A DNA stretch of 64,000 nt from MFD01275-c22 sp963705885. Lineage in GTDB: Bacteria; Actinomycetota; Actinomycetes; JACCUZ01. The notes beneath the pieces were generated by a model. It was not told where the DNA came from. It made no database searches and was given only the letters and a program-made list of their open reading frames with translations. Numbering within the stretch: position 1 is the first letter of the stretch; each line of letters starts with the position of its first letter. Location of the stretch: positions 434,001 through 498,000 of the forward strand of contig OY970120.1 of NCBI GenBank assembly GCA_963705885.1, written 5' to 3'. The translations under genes were made by a program, and so were the position numbers. Below, one piece after another: positions 8,662 through 16,498 of the stretch.

Positions 8662-9147
8662 ATGGCACAGATCGTGGGCGAGAGGGTCAGCAAGGGCGAC
8701 GCGATCGTCGACTATGACGACAAGGTCTTCGAGGACATCCAGGCGGAGACCGGGGAGAAGGCATACGTCTTCATGCACACCGTGCCCTTCGAGGGCTCGG
8801 TAGGCCTGGTGAACATGCTGACGATGACCCGGCTGAACCGGAAGGGTTTCGACACGAGCCTGGTCCTCTACGGCCCCGGGTCGTTGATGGCGTCCGCGGC
8901 ACGCGGCTACCCCACCGTGGGGGACGAGGCCTTTCCCGGCGCGCTCGGCTACAACAAGCAGCTGCAGACCTTCATGAACGAGGGCGGGCACGTCTACGCG
9001 TGCCGCTTCTCCGCGGCCATGCTCTACGGGATGCGGGAGGTCGACATGATGGAAGGGGTCAAGCCGATCAACCCTCTCGACGTGCTCGACGCGACCTTGA
9101 CCGCGCGCCGCGAGGGCGCACTGGTCCTGCAGACCTGGACGGTCTGA
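8662..9147 (+). CDS. MSMEG_0572/Sll0783 family nitrogen-starvation protein
   Basis: 161 residues. The sequence (VFMHTVPFEGSVGLVNMLTMTRLNRKGFDTSLVLYGPG, and GFNKQ-like GYNKQLQTFMNEGG) matches the small protein found beside Nit1-type nitrilases in mycobacteria and cyanobacteria; the Synechocystis member Sll0783 is induced on nitrogen starvation and is needed for polyhydroxybutyrate accumulation. The fold resembles DsrE-like proteins; the molecular role is unknown. The ATG at 8662 has a GGGAGT ribosome site. A strong hairpin follows. Finding it next to a nitrile hydratase rather than a nitrilase is unusual. Confidence 0.8.
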   Translation: MAQIVGERVSKGDAIVDYDDKVFEDIQAETGEKAYVFMHTVPFEGSVGLVNMLTMTRLNRKGFDTSLVLYGPGSLMASAARGYPTVGDEAFPGALGYNKQLQTFMNEGGHVYACRFSAAMLYGMREVDMMEGVKPINPLDVLDATLTARREGALVLQTWTV

Positions 9148-9192
9148 CCGACCCCGCGCGCCCTGGACGGTCTGCCGGACCGGCAGACCGTC
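9130..9192 (+). promoter_or_regulatory. Paired hairpins between the MSMEG_0572-like gene and nitrile hydratase
   Basis: A perfect 13-bp inverted repeat with one-base centre, GACGGTCTGCCGG / CCGGCAGACCGTC, spans 9166-9192. A smaller hairpin, CAGACC (9130-9135) / GGTCTG (9141-9146), closes the end of the preceding gene. The 12-mer CTGGACGGTCTG occurs in both (9135-9146 and 9163-9174), so the segments can pair in alternative ways. There is no U-tract. It may be a partial terminator, an attenuator, or an operator palindrome. Confidence 0.5.
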
Positions 9193-9227
9193 GGGGGCCG
9201 CCGACCCGCCTATCGGCTGGAGGCGTC

Positions 9228-9893
9228 ATGGATGGTGTGGCGGACATGGGCGGCGACACCCGGTTCTTCGGGCCGCTGCCCCCGATCGAGCCGGACGAGC
9301 GACCGTTCCCTCACACGTGGGAGGGGCGGGCGTTCGCCGTCACGCTGCTCGCCAACCGGGCGGCCACCTCCTCCAACCTGCACGCCTTCCGGCACGCCCT
9401 CGAACGGGTGCCGGAGCCGGAGTACCTGGCGAGCTACTACGGGCGATGGCTGTCCAGCGCCGAGATCCTGCTCGCCGACAGCGGCGTCCTGGCCGAGGGT
9501 GCCGTCGAGGCGCGGGCCCGTGTGCTGCGTGGCGAGAGCGTCCAGGAGCCACCCGACCCCGGGCCGAACATCCCGTCGATGGAGACCGCGGGTGCGGGCA
9601 ACCTCCGTGAGGTCGACAGGCCGCGCGCCTTCGAGGTGGGTGAGCGGGTGCGTGCCATCAGCGCCGCGGCGACCGGCCATACCCGGCTGCCCGCCTACGT
9701 TCGGGGACACGTCGGCACCGTCACCGCCCTGCAGCCGGGTCAGGTGCTGCCCGACTCGGCGGCGCACTTCACCGGCGAGGACCCCCGGCACGTGTACACC
9801 GTCGAGTTCGACGCCCGCGAGCTGTGGGGCCCGGACGGCGAGCAGTTCTCGCTGAGCATCGACCTCTTCGAGCCCTACCTGGAGAAGCTGTGA
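9228..9893 (+). CDS. nhhB: Nitrile hydratase beta subunit
   Basis: 221 residues, the usual size. The N-terminus MDGVADMGG, the HTWEGRAFAVTLLA helix, ASYYGRWLSSAEILL and the C-terminal SH3-like barrel (FEVGERVRAIS...TRLPAYVRGHVGTVTALQPGQVLPDS...HVYTVEFDARELWG) are typical. The beta subunit forms the active-site interface with the metal-bearing alpha subunit and hydrates nitriles to amides. ATG 9228 was chosen for the TGGAGG ribosome site. The order beta-alpha-accessory is that of cobalt-type enzymes. Its stop overlaps the alpha start (GTGA). Thiocyanate hydrolase is related, but its beta and alpha-like subunits are arranged differently, so nitrile hydratase is preferred. Confidence 0.93.
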   Translation: MDGVADMGGDTRFFGPLPPIEPDERPFPHTWEGRAFAVTLLANRAATSSNLHAFRHALERVPEPEYLASYYGRWLSSAEILLADSGVLAEGAVEARARVLRGESVQEPPDPGPNIPSMETAGAGNLREVDRPRAFEVGERVRAISAAATGHTRLPAYVRGHVGTVTALQPGQVLPDSAAHFTGEDPRHVYTVEFDARELWGPDGEQFSLSIDLFEPYLEKL

Positions 9894-10480
9894 CGAGCGA
9901 CACCGACGCCATCGACCCTGCCCTGAGGGAGGAGGCGCTCGAGTCCCTGCTGCTGGAGCGCGGCCTCGCCGACACCGCGACGATCGAGACGTTCATCCGC
10001 ACGTACGAGACCGCCGTCGGCCCGATGAACGGCGCGAAGGTCGTCGCGAAGGCGTGGACGGACCCGGACTACAAGCAGCGGCTGCTCGCGGACGGCACGG
10101 CCGCCATCGCCGAGCTGGGCTTCAAGGGCCCGCAGGGCGAGCACATGGTCGTGCTCGAGAACACACCCGCCGTGCACAACGTCGTCGTGTGCACGCTGTG
10201 CTCGTGCTATCCGTGGCCGGTGCTGGGGCTGCCGCCGTCCTGGTACAAGGACCCGGCCTACCGCTCGCGAGTGGTGCGCGAGCCGCGCGCGGTGCTCGCC
10301 GAGTGGGGCACCGAGCTCGCGCCCGACGTCGAGGTCCGCGTCCATGACTCGAGCTCCGAGGTGCGTTACCTCGTGCTCCCCGAGCGGCCGGCCGGCACGG
10401 AGTCGCTCACCGAGGAGGAGCTGGCCGCGCTCGTCACGCGCGACGCGATGGTCGGCGTCACGGAGGTCGCGGCCCCATGA
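9890..10480 (+). CDS. nhhA: Nitrile hydratase alpha subunit, cobalt type
   Basis: 196 residues. The metal-binding motif is VCTLCSCYPW; threonine after the first cysteine marks the low-spin Co(III) type, whereas Fe-type enzymes have CSLCSC. The second and third cysteines are the ones normally oxidised to sulfinate and sulfenate. PSWYKDPAYRSRVVREPRAVL and the C-terminal RYLVLPERPAGTE are family signatures. The GTG start overlaps the beta stop; its own stop overlaps the accessory ATG. A NiCoT permease in the same island would supply cobalt. The natural substrate cannot be read from the sequence. Confidence 0.95.
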   Translation: MTSDTDAIDPALREEALESLLLERGLADTATIETFIRTYETAVGPMNGAKVVAKAWTDPDYKQRLLADGTAAIAELGFKGPQGEHMVVLENTPAVHNVVVCTLCSCYPWPVLGLPPSWYKDPAYRSRVVREPRAVLAEWGTELAPDVEVRVHDSSSEVRYLVLPERPAGTESLTEEELAALVTRDAMVGVTEVAAP

Positions 10481-10845
10481 CCTCACCCGCCCTCGCCCTG
10501 GACGTGGACGGTCCGGGGGCCCCTCCACGCAGCAACGGCGAGCTGGTGTTCGCCGAGCCCTGGGAGGGCCGGGCCTTCGGACTGGCGATGGCGATGGTCG
10601 ACCGGGGCGCGATCGACTACGAGGCGTTCCGGGCGCGGCTGATCGCGCGGATCTCGCAGTGGGAGCGGACGCACCGCGACGGCGAGGAGTTCAGCTACTA
10701 CCGCTGCTGGCTGGGCGCGCTCGAGGACGAGCTCGCCGAGCGCGGGCTCGTCGGCCCGGGCGACGTGTCGGCGCGGTCGACGGAGCTCGCGGCGCGGCCG
10801 GCCGGCCACGACCACGACCACGAGCACGGGCACAGCCACGGCTGA
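10477..10845 (+). CDS. Nitrile hydratase accessory protein (cobalt insertion)
   Basis: 122 residues, similar to the N-terminal part of nitrile hydratase beta (FAEPWEGRAFGLAMAMVDRGAIDYEAFRARLIARI, SYYRCWLGALEDELAERGLV). NhlE/NhhG-type accessory proteins form a complex with the alpha subunit and exchange the cobalt-loaded, oxidised subunit into the enzyme. The C-terminus is an unusual His/Asp-rich tail, HDHDHEHGHSHG, which could hold Co2+ like the tails of nickel and cobalt chaperones such as HypB or CobW. ATGA overlap with alpha. The tail is followed directly by the OsmC-like frame. Confidence 0.88.
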   Translation: MTSPALALDVDGPGAPPRSNGELVFAEPWEGRAFGLAMAMVDRGAIDYEAFRARLIARISQWERTHRDGEEFSYYRCWLGALEDELAERGLVGPGDVSARSTELAARPAGHDHDHEHGHSHG

Positions 10846-11251
10846 GCGCGGCGGCGAGAACAGCGCCGTCGCGCGGTGGCGCGGCGGCTGGCGCTGCGAC
10901 GTCGAGGCCGGCCGCTTCACGCTGGTCGTCGACGAGCCCGCCAGCGCTGGTGGCACGGACCTGGGCCCCATGCCCACCGACCTGTTCCTCGCGTCGCTGT
11001 CCTCCTGCTACGCGCTCGCACTCGCCTGGGCGGCCCGCAAGCGCGGCTTCGAGCTGCCCGACCTGGAGGTGACGGCCACGGGGACCTATGAGGGGCAGCG
11101 GTTCGCGGCTCTCGTTCTCACGGTCTCCACGACCCTGGACGCCGACCGGATGACTCCGCTCCTCGAGCCGGCGCGCCGCGTCTGCTACGTGTCCAACACC
11201 CTGGCGCGGACGGCACCCCTGACGGTGACGCTGGCGCCCTCAGCGGGCTGA
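10844..11251 (+). CDS. OsmC family protein, start not resolvable
   Basis: An OsmC/Ohr-fold protein. Homology begins near ARWRGGWRCDVEAG (about 10870) and continues through LVVDEPASAGGTDLGPMPTDLFLASLSSCYALAL (catalytic-type cysteine in SSCY) and VCYVSNTLARTAPL. OsmC proteins reduce organic hydroperoxides or act on thiol adducts. In this frame I find no ATG, GTG or TTG between the upstream stop at 10640 and the ATG at 10970, which would remove the first 40 or so residues and the GG motif. The frame is +1 to the accessory gene ending at 10845, so a frameshift (error, mutation or programmed) joining the two, or a rare start codon, is possible. It overlaps the convergent DUF1116 gene by 12 bp. Confidence 0.65.
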   Translation, partial: ERGGENSAVARWRGGWRCDVEAGRFTLVVDEPASAGGTDLGPMPTDLFLASLSSCYALALAWAARKRGFELPDLEVTATGTYEGQRFAALVLTVSTTLDADRMTPLLEPARRVCYVSNTLARTAPLTVTLAPSAG

Positions 11252-12673
11252 GTCGGGCGCGAGCCGGGCGTCGAGGTCGAGCAGCGCCGCGCGGAAGCAC
11301 CCGATCGGCGCCTCGGCGACACCGGCACCCACCTGACCGCTCCCGTCGCTGCGGTGCAGGATGCCGGTCGTCACCTTCGGGGTGATGCCGTGCTCGACGA
11401 CCCGGCGGACGTCGACCCCCAGCGGGGTCCCGCGCCCACCCTGCGTCGGCAACGTGAAGCGTGTCGAGCGGGAGACGCAGACGCGGTCCAGCTCGGCCGT
11501 GAGCGCGACGGCCTCCGAGGTGCCGCCGACGAGCTGACCCACGGCGGGCGAACCGGCTGCGGCGGCACCTCCCAGCCCGACAAGCTCCAGCAGCGCGCTG
11601 TCACCGATGTCCGGGGCACCGTCGGCGGGACCACGGCCCGGGTGGTAGAGCGCGCGTCCGACCATCGGCGCGGGCGAGAGGAACCACTGCGGGTGCCCGG
11701 CCAGCCTCGCCCCGAACTCCGTGCCGTTGCGCGCCATCGTGGTGACCACCGACGACCCCTCCACCTGGCCCGCCCAGGCGGTCAACGTGCGCGCCGACGC
11801 CATCGCGAGGGTCAGGAACAGCAGGTGGTTCGCGGAGATGTAGCGCGCGACCTCGACGCTTCTCGGATGGGTGCTCGCCGTCAGCGAGGGCAGCAGGTGC
11901 CGGATGAGCAGGTTGGTCGCCGCCTGCGTGCGGACGTGCACGTCGTCGCCCATGGCCACCGCCTGCGCCGCGATCGAGAGAACGTCGACGGGCCCGCTGT
12001 CGGTGACAGCGTCCGACAGGACCGGGCCGACGGCCTCGCGCAGCAGCACCAGGCGCTCCTGCGCGGCGGGGGTCTCCCGCCCGAACCAGGCGACGTCACC
12101 CGAGCCCTGACCCACCGGCGCGGCGGCTGTCAGCCGCCCGCCGTCGGTCGCGAGCTCGCAGACCCACAGCGGCGTGGTGGGGCCGACGACGGCGGCCATC
12201 GGCACGACGACGTCCACGTCGTTGGCGGGGAGCAGGGTCACCTCGCCCGACCTGAGGAGGGCATCCGCCTGGTCGAGGGTGCGGCACCAGCCCTCGGCCA
12301 GGGCTGTGACCCGCAGCGAGCGACGCAGCGGGTCGCACACCTGCGAGAGCTCGACGGCCGGGCCGGGGTGCAGCAGCACCCGACCGCCGAGTCGAGGCAG
12401 GACCTCTGCAGCCGGGCGGACATCGACGAGCATCGGGACGCCGGTGTCCAGACGGCGAGCCACCTCGGCGTTGGCCGTGTCCACCTGCTCGGTGCGCGGG
12501 CCGCTGAGCCGCCGCAGCGCCGCGACGGCGACGGGGTCGCCGGCCGCGGGGATGCGCCAGTCCACCTGCACCGACGGGCGCCCCTGCGCGGCGACGGCCG
12601 CGGCGAACAAGGGCAGGCCGACATTGACGACCCCGACGTCCTCGGGGAGCGCGAGCCCGTGATCTGCGGTCAT
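11240..12673 (-). CDS. DUF1116 protein, AllG/YlbE-like
   Basis: 477 residues. GVVNVGLPLFAAAVAAQGRPSVQVDWRIPAAGD at the start, then RTQAATNLLIRHLLP, HLLFLTLAMASARTLTAWA, TTMARNGTEFG and the C-terminal TPKVTTGILHR match DUF1116. The E. coli member YlbE (AllG) is reported as a subunit of oxamate carbamoyltransferase together with FdrA (AllF) and YlbF (AllH), and acts with a carbamate kinase. FdrA and carbamate kinase are present here at 21.6-24.2 kb. This is the last gene of the six-gene coupled operon that starts with phosphosulfolactate synthase, joined by an ATGA overlap, which is an unexpected place for it. Confidence 0.85.
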   Translation of the reverse strand: MTADHGLALPEDVGVVNVGLPLFAAAVAAQGRPSVQVDWRIPAAGDPVAVAALRRLSGPRTEQVDTANAEVARRLDTGVPMLVDVRPAAEVLPRLGGRVLLHPGPAVELSQVCDPLRRSLRVTALAEGWCRTLDQADALLRSGEVTLLPANDVDVVVPMAAVVGPTTPLWVCELATDGGRLTAAAPVGQGSGDVAWFGRETPAAQERLVLLREAVGPVLSDAVTDSGPVDVLSIAAQAVAMGDDVHVRTQAATNLLIRHLLPSLTASTHPRSVEVARYISANHLLFLTLAMASARTLTAWAGQVEGSSVVTTMARNGTEFGARLAGHPQWFLSPAPMVGRALYHPGRGPADGAPDIGDSALLELVGLGGAAAAGSPAVGQLVGGTSEAVALTAELDRVCVSRSTRFTLPTQGGRGTPLGVDVRRVVEHGITPKVTTGILHRSDGSGQVGAGVAEAPIGCFRAALLDLDARLAPDSAR

Positions 12674-14202
12674 GGGGCTGCGCCCGCCTCGCCGTCGGGG
12701 GTCGGCGAGGTGCCGGCGGCGAGTGCTGCGGCGGACCCGAGCAACGTGCGTTGCGCATCGGCGTAGGACGCTCGGCCGGCCCGCGCGACGGTGAGCAGCT
12801 CAGCTGCTTGCGCCGCGCAGGAGGCCGCCATCTCCGAGACGACCTCGGGTGCCGCGCCTCCGGCCGCCGTCCGGGTCGCCACGATGCGCCGGGGGTCGAG
12901 CACCTCCGAGAGGTCCCTCCCGGCCAGGCCCAGCGACCGGCCGGCGTACTGCCGTGCTGCCGCGTCGATCATCTCCCCGTCCAGGTCGATGCCGCGCAAG
13001 CCGGCCTCGTGCGCGGTGCGGACCGCGACGCCGACCACCTGGTAGGCGGTGCGGTAGTCCAGCCCGCAGGTCAGCATCACGTACTCAGCGAGGTCGGTGG
13101 CCTGGCAGAAGCCTGCTTCGAGAGCGGCCCACATCCGGGCGACGTTGACCTGCAGGGTGCGCACGACGCCCGAGGTCAGCCGGGTGGTTCGCAGGGCGAG
13201 GTCCAGCGCCCGCGGCACCTCGCCGTAGGCGTAGATCAGGTTGTCGCTGCGCGCGGAGGGGCTCTTGATGACGGCCAGGAACCCGGTGAGCCGGCCGACC
13301 AAGGTCCCGGAGGCCCCACGGATGATCGAGAGCGCGTAGGGGTTGCGCTTCTGCGGCATCAGGACGCTGGCGCGGCTGTAGCCGTCGGCCAGCGTCACGT
13401 AGTCGAACTCGCTGCTGGCCCAGATCTCCAGGTCCTCGCCGAGCTTGCTCTGCGTGCCGACCAGGCTCGCGGCGCAGGCCAGCATGTCGACCAACCCGTC
13501 TGTCTGCCACATCGCGTCGCGGGTGTGCTCGATCACGCCCTCGAACCCGAGCATCCGGGCGACGGGGGCTCGGTCGTCGAGCAGCCGGCTGCCGTTGACG
13601 CAGCCCGCTCCGCCGGGGCTGGTGTTCGTCCACGCCAGCGCGTCGAGGAGCCGATGGGCGTCGCGCAGGACCGGATACGCGAAGGACAGCAGGTAGTGGC
13701 CGAACGTCGACGGCTGCGCGTGCTGCAGGTACGTCTGGTCGGGGAGCCAGGTGCGCTCGTGCTCCGCGGCCGTGGTGGCGATGGTGTCCGCCAGCGTCGC
13801 CGCTGCCTCGACGAGATCGACCAGCTGGCCCCGCAGGTGCAGACGAAGCGCGATGCGCACCGCCTCCCGCCGCGGTCGACCGGCGTGCAGCCAGCCCGCG
13901 TCGTCGCCGATGCGCTCGGTGAAGTACCGCTCGCGGCTGTTGTACGGCTCCCCGAAGGCCGGGTCGTAGGGGAACTGGTCCGCGGGAGTGTCGACCGCCT
14001 CGAGCAGCAGGCTCAGCAGGCGGCCAGCCGACCCCTCGGGGATGACGCGTCGTCCGCGCAGGTCCAGCACGTGTGCCAGGTCCGCGAGGTTGAGACCGGC
14101 ATGCAGCAAGGGCGCGTCGGCGTTCTCGAGGTAGAAGCCCGACTCGACGAGCTCGGGTGCCGGGCCGTCGACTGGCGGCCCCAGCCGGTGCCCGGTGCTC
14201 AT
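12670..14202 (-). CDS. Aspartase/fumarase superfamily enzyme, argininosuccinate lyase-like (XcbC1/XcbD1 type)
   Basis: 510 residues. It has the superfamily regions LQHAQPSTFGHYLLSFAYP (catalytic-base region) and the flexible loop RASVLMPQKRNPYALSIIRG; the overall pattern is argininosuccinate lyase-like, but the gene is not with other arg genes. In Xanthobacter two members of this superfamily (XcbC1, XcbD1) work after phosphosulfolactate synthase in coenzyme M synthesis: one removes phosphate from phosphosulfolactate to give sulfoacrylate. Two such proteins in the same operon fit that pathway. I cannot tell from sequence which of the two steps this one performs. ATGA overlap with the PLP-enzyme gene upstream. 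Confidence 0.82.
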   Translation of the reverse strand: MSTGHRLGPPVDGPAPELVESGFYLENADAPLLHAGLNLADLAHVLDLRGRRVIPEGSAGRLLSLLLEAVDTPADQFPYDPAFGEPYNSRERYFTERIGDDAGWLHAGRPRREAVRIALRLHLRGQLVDLVEAAATLADTIATTAAEHERTWLPDQTYLQHAQPSTFGHYLLSFAYPVLRDAHRLLDALAWTNTSPGGAGCVNGSRLLDDRAPVARMLGFEGVIEHTRDAMWQTDGLVDMLACAASLVGTQSKLGEDLEIWASSEFDYVTLADGYSRASVLMPQKRNPYALSIIRGASGTLVGRLTGFLAVIKSPSARSDNLIYAYGEVPRALDLALRTTRLTSGVVRTLQVNVARMWAALEAGFCQATDLAEYVMLTCGLDYRTAYQVVGVAVRTAHEAGLRGIDLDGEMIDAAARQYAGRSLGLAGRDLSEVLDPRRIVATRTAAGGAAPEVVSEMAASCAAQAAELLTVARAGRASYADAQRTLLGSAAALAAGTSPTPDGEAGAAP

Positions 14203-15158
14203 CGCGGCCCCAGGAAGCCGGCGACCGCGTCGAGCAGGCCGCCGGTGTGCCAGAACAGCGCCGGGCCGTCCGGGGCCACGGTGCTCAGCACGGGCAGCGC
14301 CTTGGCGGTGTAGACCGGGTCGAGCACGAGGCCGGCGCACCGCAGTGCCACCTCGGCCGCGGCCTCCCCCTCCGCCGACGCCACGCCGTGCCCCGGCCCG
14401 CGGGCGTCGACCACCTCGACGTCGCGCGCTTCGGGTGGATCGTCGTCGCAGCGGCGAGCAACCTGTCGGGCGAGGTCGAGCACGCGGGAGGCAACCTGGT
14501 CCGCCGGTCGGCTCACGCTGGCACCGACTACCCGGACGGGCCGGCCGTGCGCGACGACGCCCGCCACCAACCCGGCCAGCGTCCCTCCGGCGCCGACCGC
14601 GACGACCATGGCCGGCCGGCTCCCGCCGAGCTGGCCGAGTACCTCGTCGACGGCCAGCCGGTAGCCGAGGGCACCGGTGGCGCATGCCCCGCCGCGCGGT
14701 GCGACGTACGGCTGGCGCCCCTCGTCGGCGAGCGACGCGGCGACCCGCGGAAGCATCTCGTCCACCGAGGAGCGGTCTGCGCTCCGCGTCCAGCGCAGCT
14801 GCGCGCCCCATGCCGTGGCCGCCGCGAGGTTGGGGTGGGCCTGGCGGTCGACCGCCTCGCCCGCCATGACGGCCACGCAGTCGAGACCGGCGAACGACGC
14901 CGCGGCGGCCGCCGCAGGCACGAAGTTCGAGCCGACCGTGCCGCCCGTCACCAACACGTCAGCGCCCTGCGCGACGGCCTCGCCCACGAGGAGCTCGAGC
15001 TGGCGGGCCTTGTTCCCCGCGACCGCGAAACCCGTGAGGTCGTCACGTTTGACCAGAAGCGGTCCCGAGATCCCGAGGGCGCGGGCGAGCCGCGGGGCCG
15101 GCACGAGGGGTGTGGGCAGGACCGCGAGGCTCGTGCGCGCGGGGGCGGTCACGGCCAC
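14199..15158 (-). CDS. PLP-dependent enzyme of the D-cysteine desulfhydrase/ACC deaminase family (XcbE1 type)
   Basis: 319 residues. Fold type II PLP enzyme: VKRDDLTGFAVAGNKARQLELLV carries the PLP lysine (GNK), GGTVGSNFVPAAAAAA replaces the usual SNHxRxTA stretch, GAGGTLAGLVAGV binds phosphate, and LFWHTGG ends the core. Family members include D-cysteine desulfhydrase, ACC deaminase and L-cysteate sulfo-lyase; the Xanthobacter member XcbE1 serves coenzyme M synthesis. Its place between two aspartase/fumarase-type genes behind a phosphosulfolactate synthase favours the XcbE1 role. GTG at 15158 or 15152; the latter makes a GTGA overlap with the upstream stop. Confidence 0.82.
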   Translation of the reverse strand: MAVTAPARTSLAVLPTPLVPAPRLARALGISGPLLVKRDDLTGFAVAGNKARQLELLVGEAVAQGADVLVTGGTVGSNFVPAAAAAASFAGLDCVAVMAGEAVDRQAHPNLAAATAWGAQLRWTRSADRSSVDEMLPRVAASLADEGRQPYVAPRGGACATGALGYRLAVDEVLGQLGGSRPAMVVAVGAGGTLAGLVAGVVAHGRPVRVVGASVSRPADQVASRVLDLARQVARRCDDDPPEARDVEVVDARGPGHGVASAEGEAAAEVALRCAGLVLDPVYTAKALPVLSTVAPDGPALFWHTGGLLDAVAGFLGPR

Positions 15159-16498
15159 GTCCCGCCCTCCTCCGCCCGGGCGGCGCGGGATGCCGACACC
15201 ACCAGGTCGACCATCGCGCCGGCCGCACCCGTGTCAGGCACCAGGAGGGAGATCTCCTCGTCGGTCAGCACCCCGGCCTCCCGGAGGGCGAGCGACAGCG
15301 GCTGGCCGTCGGGCCGCGGCTGTGACAACGCGTCCTGCAGGGCGCTGCGCGCGGCGTGCCGGCCGAGCCGGGGGGCGAGGAGTGCGAGCGCGGCCTCGCT
15401 GCCCGTGTACCGCTCGACGTTGGCGACCATCGCCTCGCCGTCGACCTCGAGCCCCTCCAGCAGCTCCACCGCGACCTGCACGGCGGTGGAGGTGAGCAGG
15501 CACACCTCGGGCAGCGCAACCCACTCGGCCTTCCAGGCGCGGCCGTCGCGCTCGTGCGCCGCCACCATGCCCTCCATCAGCACGCCGGATCCGGCCCGGA
15601 CGAGCCGGGCGAGCGTGTCGAGGTGCTCGCTGCGCTCGGGGTTGCGCTTGTGCGGCATCGTGATGCTGCCGACCACGTCCGGCCGGGCCGGCTCGCGCAG
15701 CTCGCCGATCTCGGGCCGCTGCAGCTCGTAGACCTCACCACCGATGCGGGCGAGAGTGCCGGTGACCATCGCCAGCACCGCTCCCACCTCGGCCACTCGG
15801 TCCCGAGCCGCGAGCCAGGAGATCCCGGGGTCGTGCAGCCCCAGCTCGCGACAGAAGCGTTGACGCACGTCAAGGCCGGCCGGGCCCAACGCGGCGAGCG
15901 TGCCCACGCCGCCGCCGAGCTGGCCCACCAGCCAGCGGGGCGCACCCTCTCGGAGCCGGTCGAGATGGCGACGCACCTCGTCGGCCCAGCCTGCCGCCTT
16001 CCAACCGAAGGTGACCGGGGCGCCGGGCTGGCCGTGCGTGCGCCCGGCGACCACGGTGTCCCGGTGCCGCTCGGCGAGGTCGAGCAGCAGCTCCTCGACC
16101 CGGCGAAGGCCGCGCCAGACCTCACCGCCGACCGAGCGCAGGGCGAGCGAGGTCCAGGTGTCGGTGAGGTCCTGCACGGTCGCGCCGACGTAGACGTGCT
16201 CGTGCACGTCCGGGGGCAGCACCTGCCCGAGCGCGCGGATCAGTCCCAGCGTCGAGTGACCGGTGAGACGTGTCTGCTCGGCGACCAGCTCGAGGTCGAG
16301 GAGCTCGACGCGGGCCGCCCGGGTGATGTGCTCCGCGGCCTCGGCGGGAACGATCCCCTCGGCCGCCTGTGCCCTGGCGAGGGCAGCGAGCACCTCGAGC
16401 CACGACTGCAGCCGGTTCCTCTCCTCGAAGACGGCCCGGACGGCAGGGGTCCCCCAGAGGTGCCCGTACATCGTCGAGTCGGCGATCCGCGCGCTCAC
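15149..16498 (-). CDS. Aspartase/fumarase superfamily enzyme, adenylosuccinate lyase-like (XcbC1/XcbD1 type)
   Basis: 449 residues. The three conserved regions are present: GHSTLGLIRAL plus YVGATVQDLTDT, GRTHGQPGAPVTFGWKAAGW, and the signature loop GSITMPHKRNPERSEH. It resembles adenylosuccinate lyase and 3-carboxymuconate cycloisomerase, but purine genes are absent nearby. It is the second superfamily member in this operon, matching the XcbC1/XcbD1 pair of bacterial coenzyme M synthesis. GTG at 16498 overlaps the upstream stop (GTGA). A longer open frame continuing upstream is shadow of the neighbouring gene. Confidence 0.83.
   Translation of the reverse strand: MSARIADSTMYGHLWGTPAVRAVFEERNRLQSWLEVLAALARAQAAEGIVPAEAAEHITRAARVELLDLELVAEQTRLTGHSTLGLIRALGQVLPPDVHEHVYVGATVQDLTDTWTSLALRSVGGEVWRGLRRVEELLLDLAERHRDTVVAGRTHGQPGAPVTFGWKAAGWADEVRRHLDRLREGAPRWLVGQLGGGVGTLAALGPAGLDVRQRFCRELGLHDPGISWLAARDRVAEVGAVLAMVTGTLARIGGEVYELQRPEIGELREPARPDVVGSITMPHKRNPERSEHLDTLARLVRAGSGVLMEGMVAAHERDGRAWKAEWVALPEVCLLTSTAVQVAVELLEGLEVDGEAMVANVERYTGSEAALALLAPRLGRHAARSALQDALSQPRPDGQPLSLALREAGVLTDEEISLLVPDTGAAGAMVDLVVSASRAARAEEGGTWP

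Noticed and set aside
9228..10480. Thiocyanate hydrolase
   Set aside because: The genes encode a full-length beta and a single Co-type alpha followed by an NHase accessory protein, which is the nitrile hydratase arrangement.
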